Positions 1 to 14,921 of a DNA stretch of 64,000 bases are shown here, piece by piece (positions within the stretch are counted from its first letter, which is position 1; each line of letters begins with the position of its first letter). Origin of the DNA: Nymphaea colorata (lineage: Eukaryota; Streptophyta; Magnoliopsida; Nymphaeales; Nymphaeaceae). The position numbers were made by a program, and so were the translations under genes. Location: NCBI RefSeq assembly GCF_008831285.2, contig NC_045148.1, positions 18,905,002-18,969,001 on the forward strand. Direction: 5' to 3'. A model generated the notes under the pieces. It did not search any database. It saw only the letters and a program-made list of their open reading frames with translations, and was not told where the DNA came from.

Positions 1-376
1 CTTCGAACTACTAGGATTAACATTCACTCAATTTACTCGGTTTACATTATTATGGGGCCACAAATGAGGTCTTGGTGCTTGTTTAACTTTGAGACAACTC
101 TGCAACTAGATGATGCCTAATTTTGTTAATATAAAGGACTACTGAAAACATAAAGATACCTTAAATGTCATTTTGGATTTTCCTCTCTTAGTTGCAGAAT
201 TTGCTTATCAAATTTAAATTTGTTATTGACAAGGTTCTTTTCCAAATTACCAAAAGAACTTTGTTATTCAACTTTCACATGATTAGTTATTCTGATAGAG
301 TGTCATCTTATTATGTTATCGCCCATTGTACTTATGCAGTTCTTCAGCTAGCATTTTTCTTATTCTTTGTTTGTCA

Positions 377-424
377 ATGTCTGTAATGGGAACAATGGGT
401 ATGTCTGTAATGGGAACAATGGGT
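377..424. repeat. Tandem duplication, 2 x 24 bp
   Basis: Two identical adjacent copies of a 24-bp unit beginning ATGTCTGTAATGGG, followed by a third partial start (ATGT). Confidence 0.9.
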
Positions 425-1054
425 ATGTAAGCCTAGTTTCCTCTTGCGCTTAGCCCATTTTCTTGAACGCTAATATCCCATGTGTTGCTGTTTCCATAGA
501 ATTCAAGATTTGTACATACAGGATGTCATTTCTGGAGTATTTTGACATCCACTTATGTTTTGCTTTTTTTAAATAGTTGGAGTTATGCATAAACAATATT
601 ACCTTTAGATACAAATGTTTCTGCTTGAGGTATCCATTTTGCTGGTCAAGGTTGTAAATCGTGTCATATCTTACATCGTTGAAACATTTTCTTAAACCTG
701 ATGTGGCATACAGCATTGGAAAAATCTGTGATTAGCTGCACTATAGGATAAAAAAGAGGTTCAAAAAATATTTAGAAAAGTAGAAATTTTATGAGAAATT
801 TTCAAAAATAATTACAAGGGTACAGTTATATGGATACTGCTTGGTGGACCATTCTGTCAAGCCTGGGGTATGAAAAGGAAAAGACATGGATGGATTTGTA
901 TCACGATGGTAACTAATTTAGATAAGCTTGGAAAGATTTGTTGACATCAGACATGCTCAGTTCAGGTGGTGCCAATGTTATTGAACAGATGAAACTGTTT
1001 TAGCCTTGGGTACTTTTGGTCATTAAAGCCTCCCAAAAAGGTGTAGTTTTGTTA

Positions 1055-1079
1055 ATATATATATATATATATATATATA
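1055..1079. repeat. TA microsatellite
   Basis: An uninterrupted run of about 12 TA dinucleotides in AT-rich non-coding DNA. Confidence 0.9.
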
Positions 1080-2033
1080 AGCAGTAATATATATCAACGG
1101 GAATCACCTCTTCACTTCTCTAGACGTGCTCACCTTTGGATTATTATGGATGAATAAGTCTCAGTTGTTCTCTTATGTTCCCATTGTTCATGACATCATG
1201 TTGCACAGCTTGGGGCCAAAATAATTTTATTATGTAACACGTAAATGTATTTTTGATTCTTTTGCCTTGCATCATTACCTGTACATTAGTCTGAATATTG
1301 TTTGTATTCAATTTCCAAGATCAGAAGATCTACTTTACGAGATATAATCCATGGTTTTCCAAGTATATAACCAACAGTACCTTCTACTATCTTTGAACTT
1401 CTTGTGTTCTTTAACATACTTGTATTTCAAAACTTCTTGAATTGAAGTTAAAAAAAAATGTTGTACTGAATCTATAGAAGTATATATGTTTTTGCATCTG
1501 TATAATAACGTCAAAACGAACTAGCCCACTTCGAAATTTGCAGTAAAATATATCACACTTGCTTTAGAATATTGGTCTTTCCTTTATAATGAGAGCACTC
1601 TGCAAACTTAATATTGAAATTGCATATGGGTTTGGCAGGGTAAGAATTGGGACCTGGTTATTCCATGATTGAGTCACCCAGTAACATGGACCATACATCT
1701 GGTCCTGCCAGAATAGTAACTGCAGTGATGAGACCGCTCTACAAAACGGAAGAAAGTTGAGCTGGTAGTGTATAAGATAGCATTGTCATTTCCAGGCGCA
1801 ATATATCAAATTTTGGTCTGCAGATTTCCCATGCATTTGGCTGATCAATTTTATGACCATGTGTAACGACATTTATTATGTTGGTCCCATGCATTTGGCT
1901 GATCAATTTGCGGCCGCCCATTTATGAGCTCCCTGATGGACACTTCCCAACCTTTTAAGAGCATCGAGCCTTTAAGTTCCAGTATAGAACCCATGTCTAA
2001 TATGTAGAATTAGTGATGAGATGTAGCACTCAC

Positions 2034-3116
2034 CTTAAAAGTAATATTTTTGGCTACAAAGTAGGGAGAATTCACAGCAAAAGTTGCAGAGTTGAAGGTT
2101 CCAATGGGATGCCCATTTGACCCCAGTGTCTGAGCCGTGTCACCCCATTCCACCACCGTCTTGTCCGCACCTGCTCCTTCTACGGTTATAAATGACTTGG
2201 TTGCAGGAATGTTCACCTTCTCCCTGAAATAATCACAAAAGCTTAATTATATTGGGGACCCATGCAGTACTGTAGCTCCATTATGCGGCCAAAGAGATGG
2301 TCAGTCTAGAAGTAAAGCTTCTACGCGTTTTTAAGTTGAAAGAGGCCTAAAGCTCAAAACTTGCAGTTTGCAAAAATTTCTGCCATAAGGTCAAAGCATC
2401 AGGGGAATGCAGAGGCTGTCTAGTAGAAACTGAAAAACAACAAAAAAGCATGGTGAGCATGCACTGTTTGTGTCCTTATCAAACACGTCCCAAAAATGCT
2501 CAGCGTTTTGTCCTGATGAAGTTCAGTGCCAATGGGCAGGCTTTCACTTCACTACTCATAATTGACCTGTATGATACTTAAGGATTGTAAGGTTTGAGTC
2601 CAGAGTTATCGGTTTCACCTTCCGCCATCTCTAACATCGAAAGATAGTTGCAAATGACTTGGTAATAGTTGGGAGGTCAGTTTACGGTGCATCTGCAGGG
2701 GAAGCTGTGGTTTCGTCCTAATCTGTGGCTCTGCCTGCAAGACTTCAACTCATGTCACAATGTCACATGCAGACTGTCCGAGTCACAGTCACCCTCTACC
2801 ACAGAACTGAATTAGCTCAATGAAACTACCAAATACAAGCACTAGAGAGCGTGTTGGTACTTGATGCTTACTTGTAGATCCCTGCATTCACTTTGATGAT
2901 TACTCTAACTGAATTAATGATGGGTAAGGAGTCGATGGCGGCCTGTATCGTCCTAAAGTCCCCGGCGGCGGGGTTCTTGTCGACAGTGAGCACGAAGGAA
3001 GGGTAGACCTTGTTCATGGCGGTCTCAAAGAGGGAGTGGTTTAGAGTGTCCATCCACCTTACCCACATCATGAATTGCTCCTCTATCTGTTGGTTCCTTG
3101 TGGCAGGGGACGGCAT
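2034..3116 (-). pseudogene. Pectinesterase fragment, two exons, 3' exons absent
   Basis: Pectinesterases de-esterify cell-wall homogalacturonan. Two minus-strand exons, 3116-2872 and 2223-2034, join in phase (donor AA|GTAAGC, acceptor CAG|GGAG) and read [15 protein letters not shown] across the junction. Exon 1 carries the N-terminal family region (KVYPSFVLTVDKN, GDFRTIQAAIDSLP). Exon 2 carries [19 protein letters not shown] and [15 protein letters not shown] and ends at a good donor (AAG|GTGAGT). This resembles the PME15/PME53 type. The catalytic exons (the QDTLYDH and DFIFG region and the C-terminal Trp block) are not found in the remaining 2 kb of window. No signal peptide lies in frame upstream; a stop occurs about 13 codons before the first Met. 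It is either a truncated pseudogene or the 5' part of a gene with a very long second intron that continues beyond the window edge. Confidence 0.72.
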
Positions 3117-5848
3117 CCCCTGTGGGGTAGCCGGCTGTTGGTGACGGGGAACTTAGAAGTCTAACTCCGAAAAATAGCCCATATTTTGCAGTGGAAAAAC
3201 CTTGAGCTTCTGAAAGTATCTGTGCAGTAAAGTTCTCTGGAGTTAAGGTAGCACAAGAAATGTAGAAGAACGGAAATTATATGCTGAGTGTAGGTTGGAT
3301 GATCGGGGGAAATTATGTTATCATTGCCACTCATTGATTTGACAATGAAGTTAATCAAGCCCATCTCGTTCCAAGTAATCATTGTTATGCAGTCATCAAT
3401 GTGTCATAAAGCTGTCTGCACCTTCAGGTGGCCCACATAGTTTTTTTTGTTTTTTCCTTTGAAGGAAATCTACATGGCTTATGTAGGAGTTGAACATCAA
3501 CTGCTGTGAAATTCGTCCTTTTAATCTTTGGGGTTGCCCATTAGTAAAATAGCATGAATGAATGAGGGAAAAGAAAGGAAGAGGAGAGGAATTGATTGCT
3601 TGGCATGCTCTGGAACTCGATTACAGGACTGTTGATATTTGTAATACAATGTACAGGTAAGAGTAAATTACCACATTATTATAACCAAGCTCTATTACTG
3701 CCTTCTAATGTATTTCTTAGATCTCCATCATACTAAACACGGTCTGGAATGTTCACAAGCTTAACTTTGATGACATGATGCTATATTGAAGTCCAAGTGT
3801 TGGTCGTAGGATCTGGAAGTTACAATCTCAAAGGATAACAGCATCAGCACATATTGTTACATTGAAATCAAAGGATTGTTCATAACATTGAAGGACTAAA
3901 GTGTGCCTCTTAGTTTCCCACTTGATCCTGAGGCAAATGCTTGTCAGTGTTGAAATTCACGAAAATCATGTTTGGATTGTCACAGCAGTATAGATTTACC
4001 AAGCTTCTAGTGTAGGGAACTGATGCAGGATTCATGTAACTGCAGTTATCACAATTACAATGTACAGTGTTTAGCTTTCTTTCATAGCTATGGTTCTTTT
4101 TACTTACCAATAGCCCAGATGTTTACTAAGATGCAAACAATCCCTTATCTGGACTTGGTATACTCAACCAATATCTGAATTGCCGCTCTACTAATTTGCT
4201 ACTGATTTACAGGATATCTGAACTGCCCTTTTTTGAATCCCTTTAATTGATATAACGAATGCTTTCTTGTTTGTGGATATATAACTTTTATTTTGAGCTT
4301 ATTAATTGCGTTGGCTGGTTTTCAAATTTATTATAGAGCATTATTTATGACTTACTTGAGATGAAACAAGTCTATTATCGCCACTGCAGGTGCTAGAGGG
4401 GGAATGTGAAGTGTGTAAATTTGAAAACCATGGGTCAAGTCTTAACCCTGTCATTCTGGTGCCTAAGTTTTCGCATGGTGTTGTCTTCATAAGGTTTAGT
4501 GGTCGTAGCTCATCAGTCATCAGGGTTTCTTCATCATGAAAGGATTTTCATCATCATTAAAAGGGGGGGGGGGGAAGAGTCTCTATTATCATCCCTATAA
4601 GTCTCTAAGACTATATGTATCCTCAATTCCTCATTTCTTTATAGTTGATGATGTACCGGATTGGAGTATATGTTGCACATAGTTCTGTCTCATACGTGTC
4701 ACAAGGTGTGCCCCTTTTATCAACCTTGATACTGCGGAAACCTTAAGTGGCTTTCTTAGTTGGACTTCCCCTCAAAATCTTCTTCACGCAACAGAAATTA
4801 TAGTTGAGCATGAGAAACCATTAGAAGTACTTCCCTGACTGCTCAGCTTATCCAGATATTATAGTTCTCTTGTGAAAGTTTATATTTTCCCTCGTATCAC
4901 CTTTTAAATCACACACGAAATTTGCTATAGAACTGTAAGTATAAATAAATGCAAATCTATGCATCTTGATGCAAAAGGACTATCTTTGATTATTTATTCT
5001 ATTGGCCTTCAAGTCCAGAATCGATAGACCTTACTAATACCTTCAAATAAGTCATTCTTATGAGATGAATCATGCCTCTGTTCCATGGCCATTTTGTGAA
5101 CACTGTTGAAACTAGGTTACAAGCATCTCATGCCTGTTCTAGTGTTAAATGTGGCCAACCATCCTTCTTAAGAGCATGCCTTCGTGGGGTTTGTATCCCT
5201 TTGACGGTTTCAGTTTCTCAGATACTCCAGAGGCCATTATTCATCTTGTTGTAATTTCCAATGCCTTCTAGCAAACAGACAATACAAACTTTGTATCCAG
5301 CTCTTTCATGTGCACAGAAATGAAAAATATTTATGGAAGCAAATGATTAAGTTTACTTCATTTTCTGTTTAAATTATTTTCTCAGTTGCTCAAGTTTGTG
5401 AAGGCATCAGCAACATTCTGGAGCAACTGGATAAATATGGTCTGAAAAAAATCAGCATCTGCATCTGTGTATTTTGGCTGTAGTTGACCTCCACACAGGG
5501 TTTGAGCTGGCTTGATGCTTGTGGAGAACCAGACTCTGGGTTGGCTGTAGTCTTTTGTTTTACAGTCGCAAAATGCTGAAAACACATTCTAAACAGGTTC
5601 AGCCTCCTATGCAATTTGTGAACACGTTAATGTGAAGCTACTTTGAGCTTTCTGAATTGGCATGACTTGTCAGCTCTTTGAACGGCCGAACGTTGCTTGA
5701 GATTTTCTTTATCAGTTGCCAATCAAGAATTATGAAAATTTGTTGTAAATGTTTTTTAGCATTAGCAGTCAATAGATGTTGTTTCTCAAGTCTAAAAACT
5801 TTCTAATTGCAGTTTACTTGATACTAACGTCACTTATGAATGAAATAG
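3117..5848. other. Intergenic, no recognised gene
   Basis: Only short, compositionally random open frames are seen. It contains a 14-bp poly-G run near 4563. At 5386-5450 a plus-strand open stretch follows a good acceptor (TTTTCTCAG) and might be an upstream exon of the PHD-finger gene, but I could not confirm homology. Confidence 0.5.
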
Positions 5849-6748
5849 TTGCTAGATGGATCACACCAGCTATTACACCAAGAGCAGAGCGATACTTGTG
5901 GATCACTCAAAGCATATACTTTTGGAGAGCATGTAATGGAAGATGATGCTGATAAATTTCTCATTTGTCATGGATGTAAGGCAGCTTATCATTTGCACTG
6001 TCTGCCGTCCAAGGTCAAAGATATGCCGTCTGGAAATTGGTACTGCACATCCTGCACTGCAGCCGTGAAGGAATCCACAGAGCCTAAGCCAGCCGATGTT
6101 CAAAGTGGTGATGAGTGTGCATGCAACCATGACCCGTGTCCACCATGCGAGAGACTTGATCATCTTGTACCACCCAGAACGCATGGGCAGGGAGAGCATC
6201 ATTGTGTGGTCTGCAGGAAGCTTTGCAAGCTGAGACGCCCAAAGCACAAACAGATCAAGCACCATTGCTTTGTTTGTAAGCGGCTGTATAAGCTTATCCT
6301 TGCGAAGCACATGCATATGCAAGCCAAGAGAAAGAGGAGTGAAGCTGCTGCAACAATGCCTAAGACGAATGCCGAGGACTTGGATTGCCATGAAGATGGG
6401 CAAAAGTCGGGAGTGTGCAAGGTTTGTGGAACTGGCAAGGAAGGTGACGAAGGGATTGCTACATGCAGTAATACATATTGTGAGTCAATGCACTACCACA
6501 TAAGTTGTCTCAAGCCACCACTTAAGGAGGTGCCCCCTCCTGGGTGGTACTGTCATTCTTGCCTCTGTAGGGCATGCCTTATTGATGAGAACGATGACCG
6601 AATTGTCATTTGCGATGGCTGCGACGATGGATATCACACTTACTGCATGAACCCTTCACTGCTCAGGATTCCAAGGGGGAAGTGGTACTGCAGATCCTGT
6701 CAACAGAAAAAAGCCCACCCCAAGATTCAACCACTGCCAGGATCCTGA
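5849..6748 (+). CDS. Three-PHD-finger protein, plant EHD3-like; 5' end uncertain
   Basis: PHD fingers read histone H3 tails in nuclear chromatin complexes. The open frame is 299 codons and lacks introns. An in-frame TAG directly precedes 5849, so translation begins either in an unplaced upstream exon or at the first in-frame ATG (5936). Numbering from 5849: PHD1 is about 26-70 (FLICHGCKAAYHLHC, WYCTSC) but lacks the leading Cys pair. PHD2 is 190-238 (CKVCGT, CNTYC-like pair, YHISCLKPP, WYCHSC). PHD3 is 240-284 (CRACLIDENDD, VICDGCDDGYHTYC, KWYCRSC) with all eight ligands. PHD2 runs directly into PHD3 as CLCRAC, an arrangement typical of the plant family that includes rice EHD3. Between PHD1 and PHD2 a Cys-rich motif is tandemly duplicated (residues 117-134 and 138-155). 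The protein ends soon after PHD3. It is convergent with the gene at 7424-11502. It could be a truncated or retro-derived copy. Confidence 0.75.
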   Translation: MLDGSHQLLHQEQSDTCGSLKAYTFGEHVMEDDADKFLICHGCKAAYHLHCLPSKVKDMPSGNWYCTSCTAAVKESTEPKPADVQSGDECACNHDPCPPCERLDHLVPPRTHGQGEHHCVVCRKLCKLRRPKHKQIKHHCFVCKRLYKLILAKHMHMQAKRKRSEAAATMPKTNAEDLDCHEDGQKSGVCKVCGTGKEGDEGIATCSNTYCESMHYHISCLKPPLKEVPPPGWYCHSCLCRACLIDENDDRIVICDGCDDGYHTYCMNPSLLRIPRGKWYCRSCQQKKAHPKIQPLPGS

Positions 6749-7423
6749 GCCTAGGAGTCCTTCCAAAGGATACCAGAAAAGATGCAGCCGAGGACCCGAC
6801 AACAAGTGCAAAGGAATATCGGAGAGTCCGCCATCCTAAATTCCGACCGTAGCAAAGCCTAAGAGATAACAAACGTGGGTAGAGCATAAGTGAAGTGAGT
6901 GTACAAGAGATTTTTCTCCCTAGCACGCTTAAAATTTTCTAATATTTGATTTTTTTTTCAATATTATATGCATTACGGGTTCATCGGCACGTAAATCAGA
7001 AGAGTATACGTCTGCAAATTCAATTCTATGTACAGTGCTTCGGTTAATGCAGAAAATATCCCTGCCATGCTAATCTTTATTGGACGGTGGCTTTTCTCAG
7101 ATAAGCAATCAAAATATCAAGATGAAATTCCTTTCTCAAAATAATCTGCTTTTATGAACCTGTTGAACAATAATCACAATATATCGGCCCATAATTATAC
7201 CACTATCCACAGTGACATTTTACTGACCATCTTCCTCTTGAAAGCTCTACTAAATTAAGCTTTACCTGGCAGCTTCAAATTTCTAATGTGACCACCAGCC
7301 CAAGCTTACCAAAAATAGTAACTGCTTCTCAGTATTGCCACCTGTACCGTTCGCTGCCTGGATATCAAGCATTTCAACAATATCTTTAAAGGACTATCTC
7401 ATGCTCATTCCCGGGCATGGAAA
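6749..7423. other. Convergent intergenic region, presumed 3' UTRs
   Basis: The space between two convergent stop codons (6748 and 7424). It is AT-rich and holds no recognisable gene; both 3' untranslated regions must lie here. Confidence 0.6.
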
Positions 7424-11502
<4,079 letters not shown>

Positions 11503-14500
11503 GTGGATTCAGGGTGGGGAGGACGTTGATGTTGCAATTACCAGCGGCGGCAGACGACGGCGGGGGCGGTGGTGAGGGGACGGAAACGGGAGGGCGGGGA
11601 AGGGAAGCGGATCAGACGACGTTAGGGCAACGCGTTACTCCGTCACATTTAATACGCTAACGGACGCAACCGGCCGTGACCTGCTGTCCCCGGTTCCGTC
11701 ACGAACCGTCACGGCTCCGTCAAGAGACGCGAGCCTACTCGCTTCCATGTGGGACCCGCCGCACCAAGCGCCACGCCTTTCCCCACCACCAAACGCCATC
11801 CCCACTCTCTCTTTCTGAACTGCCCAGTGGGAGGTAAAGTTAATAAATGGTGGAAAAGAAGGGATGGCATCAAATAATGAGTCTCTCTCTAAGAGTGAGC
11901 TTGGTTTCTCCAAAACAATAAGAGGAGCAGAGTACTTACTCAGGATGGTCTTCCTCATTCTCACTGTTCTCAGTGTTTCCAAGTTCGAGAAGAAGTGGGG
12001 TAGTGGGAGATGATGATGACAGAAAGCTTTTATTTTGGGTTTTGCTGTCATCACCTACTCACTCGATTGTACATCATTTTGCGTGCATCTGTCATAGAAA
12101 ATTGACTTTACAAAGTGCTCTCTTCCCCTTTTTCCCTTCCACGTGTTTTCTGATTTTCTCCCTTTGAGTCTATCGTAGAAGCAAAGTCACTGATCATGCT
12201 TCCCATGTGGGGAAGATCATCCTTGTGTTGTGATCGCATTTTAAGGAGCCTGAATTGATCTGGAGGAAATCCTCCGAGGAGCTTACCATCTTCACTTCAG
12301 AAGCTTGTAAAAAAACACCCATCTGATTGTGAGCGCTATGTTGTTGTTCTTCTAAATTTCTGGCACACAAGATAGGGAGACCGCACACTGTGTTTGAATA
12401 GGAGCACATGTCAGGTCATCACCTTCTTCATGCACTGTACATTGGCAATGTAAAAGCACCAAAGTCATGCTTTTCTAGTTGATGTACCATCGTTCGTTAG
12501 CTGCTCTGATTACTTGCCAAGGCACACCTCTAATGCCTGCTTCGTGTTGTGTGAAATACTTAGTCACCGGGTTTGTGTTTCTGCAGGTACATAAGTTGAG
12601 ATAGTGCATTCAAATTTTGGGACTATAAGAGCTCATATCGGCCATGTACTCGACCTGATTACATTATTTAGATCGTGCGACCGAGCAAACGGCTCATAAT
12701 GGTCTTCATATTTTACAGTTTTTTTAATCTGACGAGCGTATGTGTTGAAGATAAACAAGGCGGCTGCAGATAAAAGCAAAAATACGTTCTCTTTCTTTAC
12801 AAAGTGAGGTCCACCTGGATTTTGAAGCACACAACCTTAGGCCATGTTTGGTTTGATGATCTTTGCTGACTAATTCTAACAGTAAGAAATTCTACGGCCT
12901 CCCATCTCCCGTGATTCCTCCCTGAGATCCATATTATAATGGAGAGGAGTACATCCGGCCAACGGCAGCTATTTTTTATTCTCATTCCACGCCCGCATGT
13001 AGCTGTACAAAGTTAAACCTAACATGCTATTTAACTGTGCGGAAATAAGCTGCATCCTGCTTAGTACTTAAACTAAACATTTTGTTTACTAAAGCTCATA
13101 AATTCAAAACCGATGGGTTAGAATAGCCTAAAGCTTTAGTTGGATGTCAACTTTATTATGTGAATGACGGGTGAGGGGCGTGGTAGTGACGGGTGACAGA
13201 GGAACAAGCTAAACGAGATCAGTGATGCAAGTCATTTTTTTGGCTGCAAAATTGACGTCAGTCAAATAATTAAGAACCAAAAAGACTCTTCAAGGGGCAT
13301 GATGTAGCTAGCTGAGTTAGGGGCATGTGAAAAGTCATGTCTCTGTGTCTCTAATACGCAGCCCACAACCCTCCTGAAGGCAGGAGGAATGGAGCGACCT
13401 CCGACCTTTTTTTTTTTTTTTCTAACTGCTTATTCACCTGAAAGAACTAAAAAGAGAAGTACTTATTGAATCGGAACCACCAGCATGAGTGGAAAACACG
13501 CAAATGTCAACTAAATTCACCTTTCTGTCGCAGAGGGTGGGTTTAGTTGCTTAGCAAGGGAAACATGAGAGCTGAATAACTTTGCCAGATAACGCGATCA
13601 GGCCAAGAGAGTTTGCATGTGTTGCTCACATCTTTAAATCAAGGCAACCATATAAATGTTTGCTAGTCTCATGATGCATCTGAGATCACTCAGATTATGT
13701 GCGAAGCCAGCCGGCTCAAAGCCTTAAATCATATAAAAGAGACATGCCCAGTGGTAGTAGCAGCAACTAGAGAATGACCCAGAAAGCAGTTTCAGGAGAA
13801 CTTGCTCAAGGAGAAAGAAATATCTACAGTAATAGCATATGAGCATACAAACAAACGCCTAAAAAATGAAGGAACATTAACAATGAAAAAGAAGAGAAAA
13901 GAACTTGTGAGCTGAGAACTCTCGATCCAGGGAAGAGATCCCTGGAGTTGCATAGCTCTTTCCCTGTCAAATACTACCACTATTCAATGAAGGAACCAAT
14001 TCATATGGAACATTGCCATGAGCTACCCTGCACATAATCACTTAACCAAGAAACACAAAAGAAGAAAAAGCTGCAATGTCGCCTCTGAAAACAGACTCCA
14101 ACAGCTCTGCTGGAAGTTCTCATGCTTTCGCAACAACTATTGACTAACTTCATGCAAGAAGCTTTCACCAACCATTAAACAACAATAACTCGACAAGGCA
14201 ACAGCTCTTATCTTGCATACAAATCTAGCAACGGAAAATGCAACCATGGAGATGAAAGATTAAAAGAGAAAAGGCATTTGCACATGAAAGAATGACAATG
14301 CCAAGGGAACAAAATCCCTCGACCTTGACTCAGGTATATTGATATGTGTGACCTTCAGAAGCAACCAGGTCCATGGACAACCGTAATGTGAAACCAGAAA
14401 GATATGTTTTTCCAGTCCACAGCCGCCAACTCGGATACAGCATCTTCTATGCAAAAAACAGCTCGAGTGACAACCCATCTCTTTTTCTTTTTATTCACAA

Positions 14501-14921
14501 ATGATTGAATTGTACTCAAGATCCACAAGTTTCACCTTCTTTCTGTTCAGTCAAATGAAAAAAGTACTTATCTTGCTTTTCTTCGAGTCAGCTTCTTTTG
14601 CTTTGGCTAGTGTCAAAAGGAATTTAACCCATTTGCATCATATCTTACAGCCCACAATTCTCCAGAGAGCAGTCAGGCAACCTGCTCCAGTAGCAAGAAG
14701 AAGACTTAGTGGTAATTGCTTTGAGGTAGTAATTCTCATCATCATCACCTCGTACCAGGAAAATATGCAACCCACCTAGCAAAAGAGATACATTACAGCA
14801 TTTAGTACATCTCGTGTACTCCTTTAGTTTGACATTTCTTTGGGTTCACACCTTCAACTGAAAGACCAGTAGCCAATCCAAATTTCTATGTCTCAAAGAA
14901 CAAAACGAGCTTGCATTGCAT
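11503..14921. other. Intergenic; promoter side of the trihelix gene, no recognised gene
   Basis: Upstream of 11502 lies a GC-rich leader (about 11503-11640), then AT-rich DNA. The open frame on the minus strand at 11635-12054 has no recognisable motif and overlaps the presumed 5' region of the trihelix gene. A poly-T run occurs at about 13407-13421. At 13800-14910 I see no exon I can assign; the part next to 14921 should hold the 3' UTR of the NPH3 gene. Confidence 0.55.

Larger units (their letters stand above)
1..2033. other. Intergenic or distal intron, no recognised gene
   Basis: I recognise no coding exon here. If the pectinesterase fragment at 2034-3116 is a live gene, this stretch would be its second intron, but none of the later family motifs appears on the minus strand. 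Visible structure: a perfect 24-bp tandem duplication (377-424), a TA microsatellite (about 1055-1079) and a 25-bp direct repeat (about 1826-1850 and 1886-1910). Confidence 0.6.

Noticed and set aside
5386-5450. Possible upstream exon of the PHD gene after TTTTCTCAG
   Set aside because: The frame is short, the homology could not be confirmed, and no phase-compatible link to 5849 was established.
11635-12054. 139-codon minus-strand ORF upstream of the trihelix gene
   Set aside because: Low-complexity and without motifs; it lies in the presumed promoter or leader.
12834-12850. TTAGGCCATGTTTGGTTTG, similar to a MITE end
   Set aside because: No matching inverted end or target duplication was found nearby.
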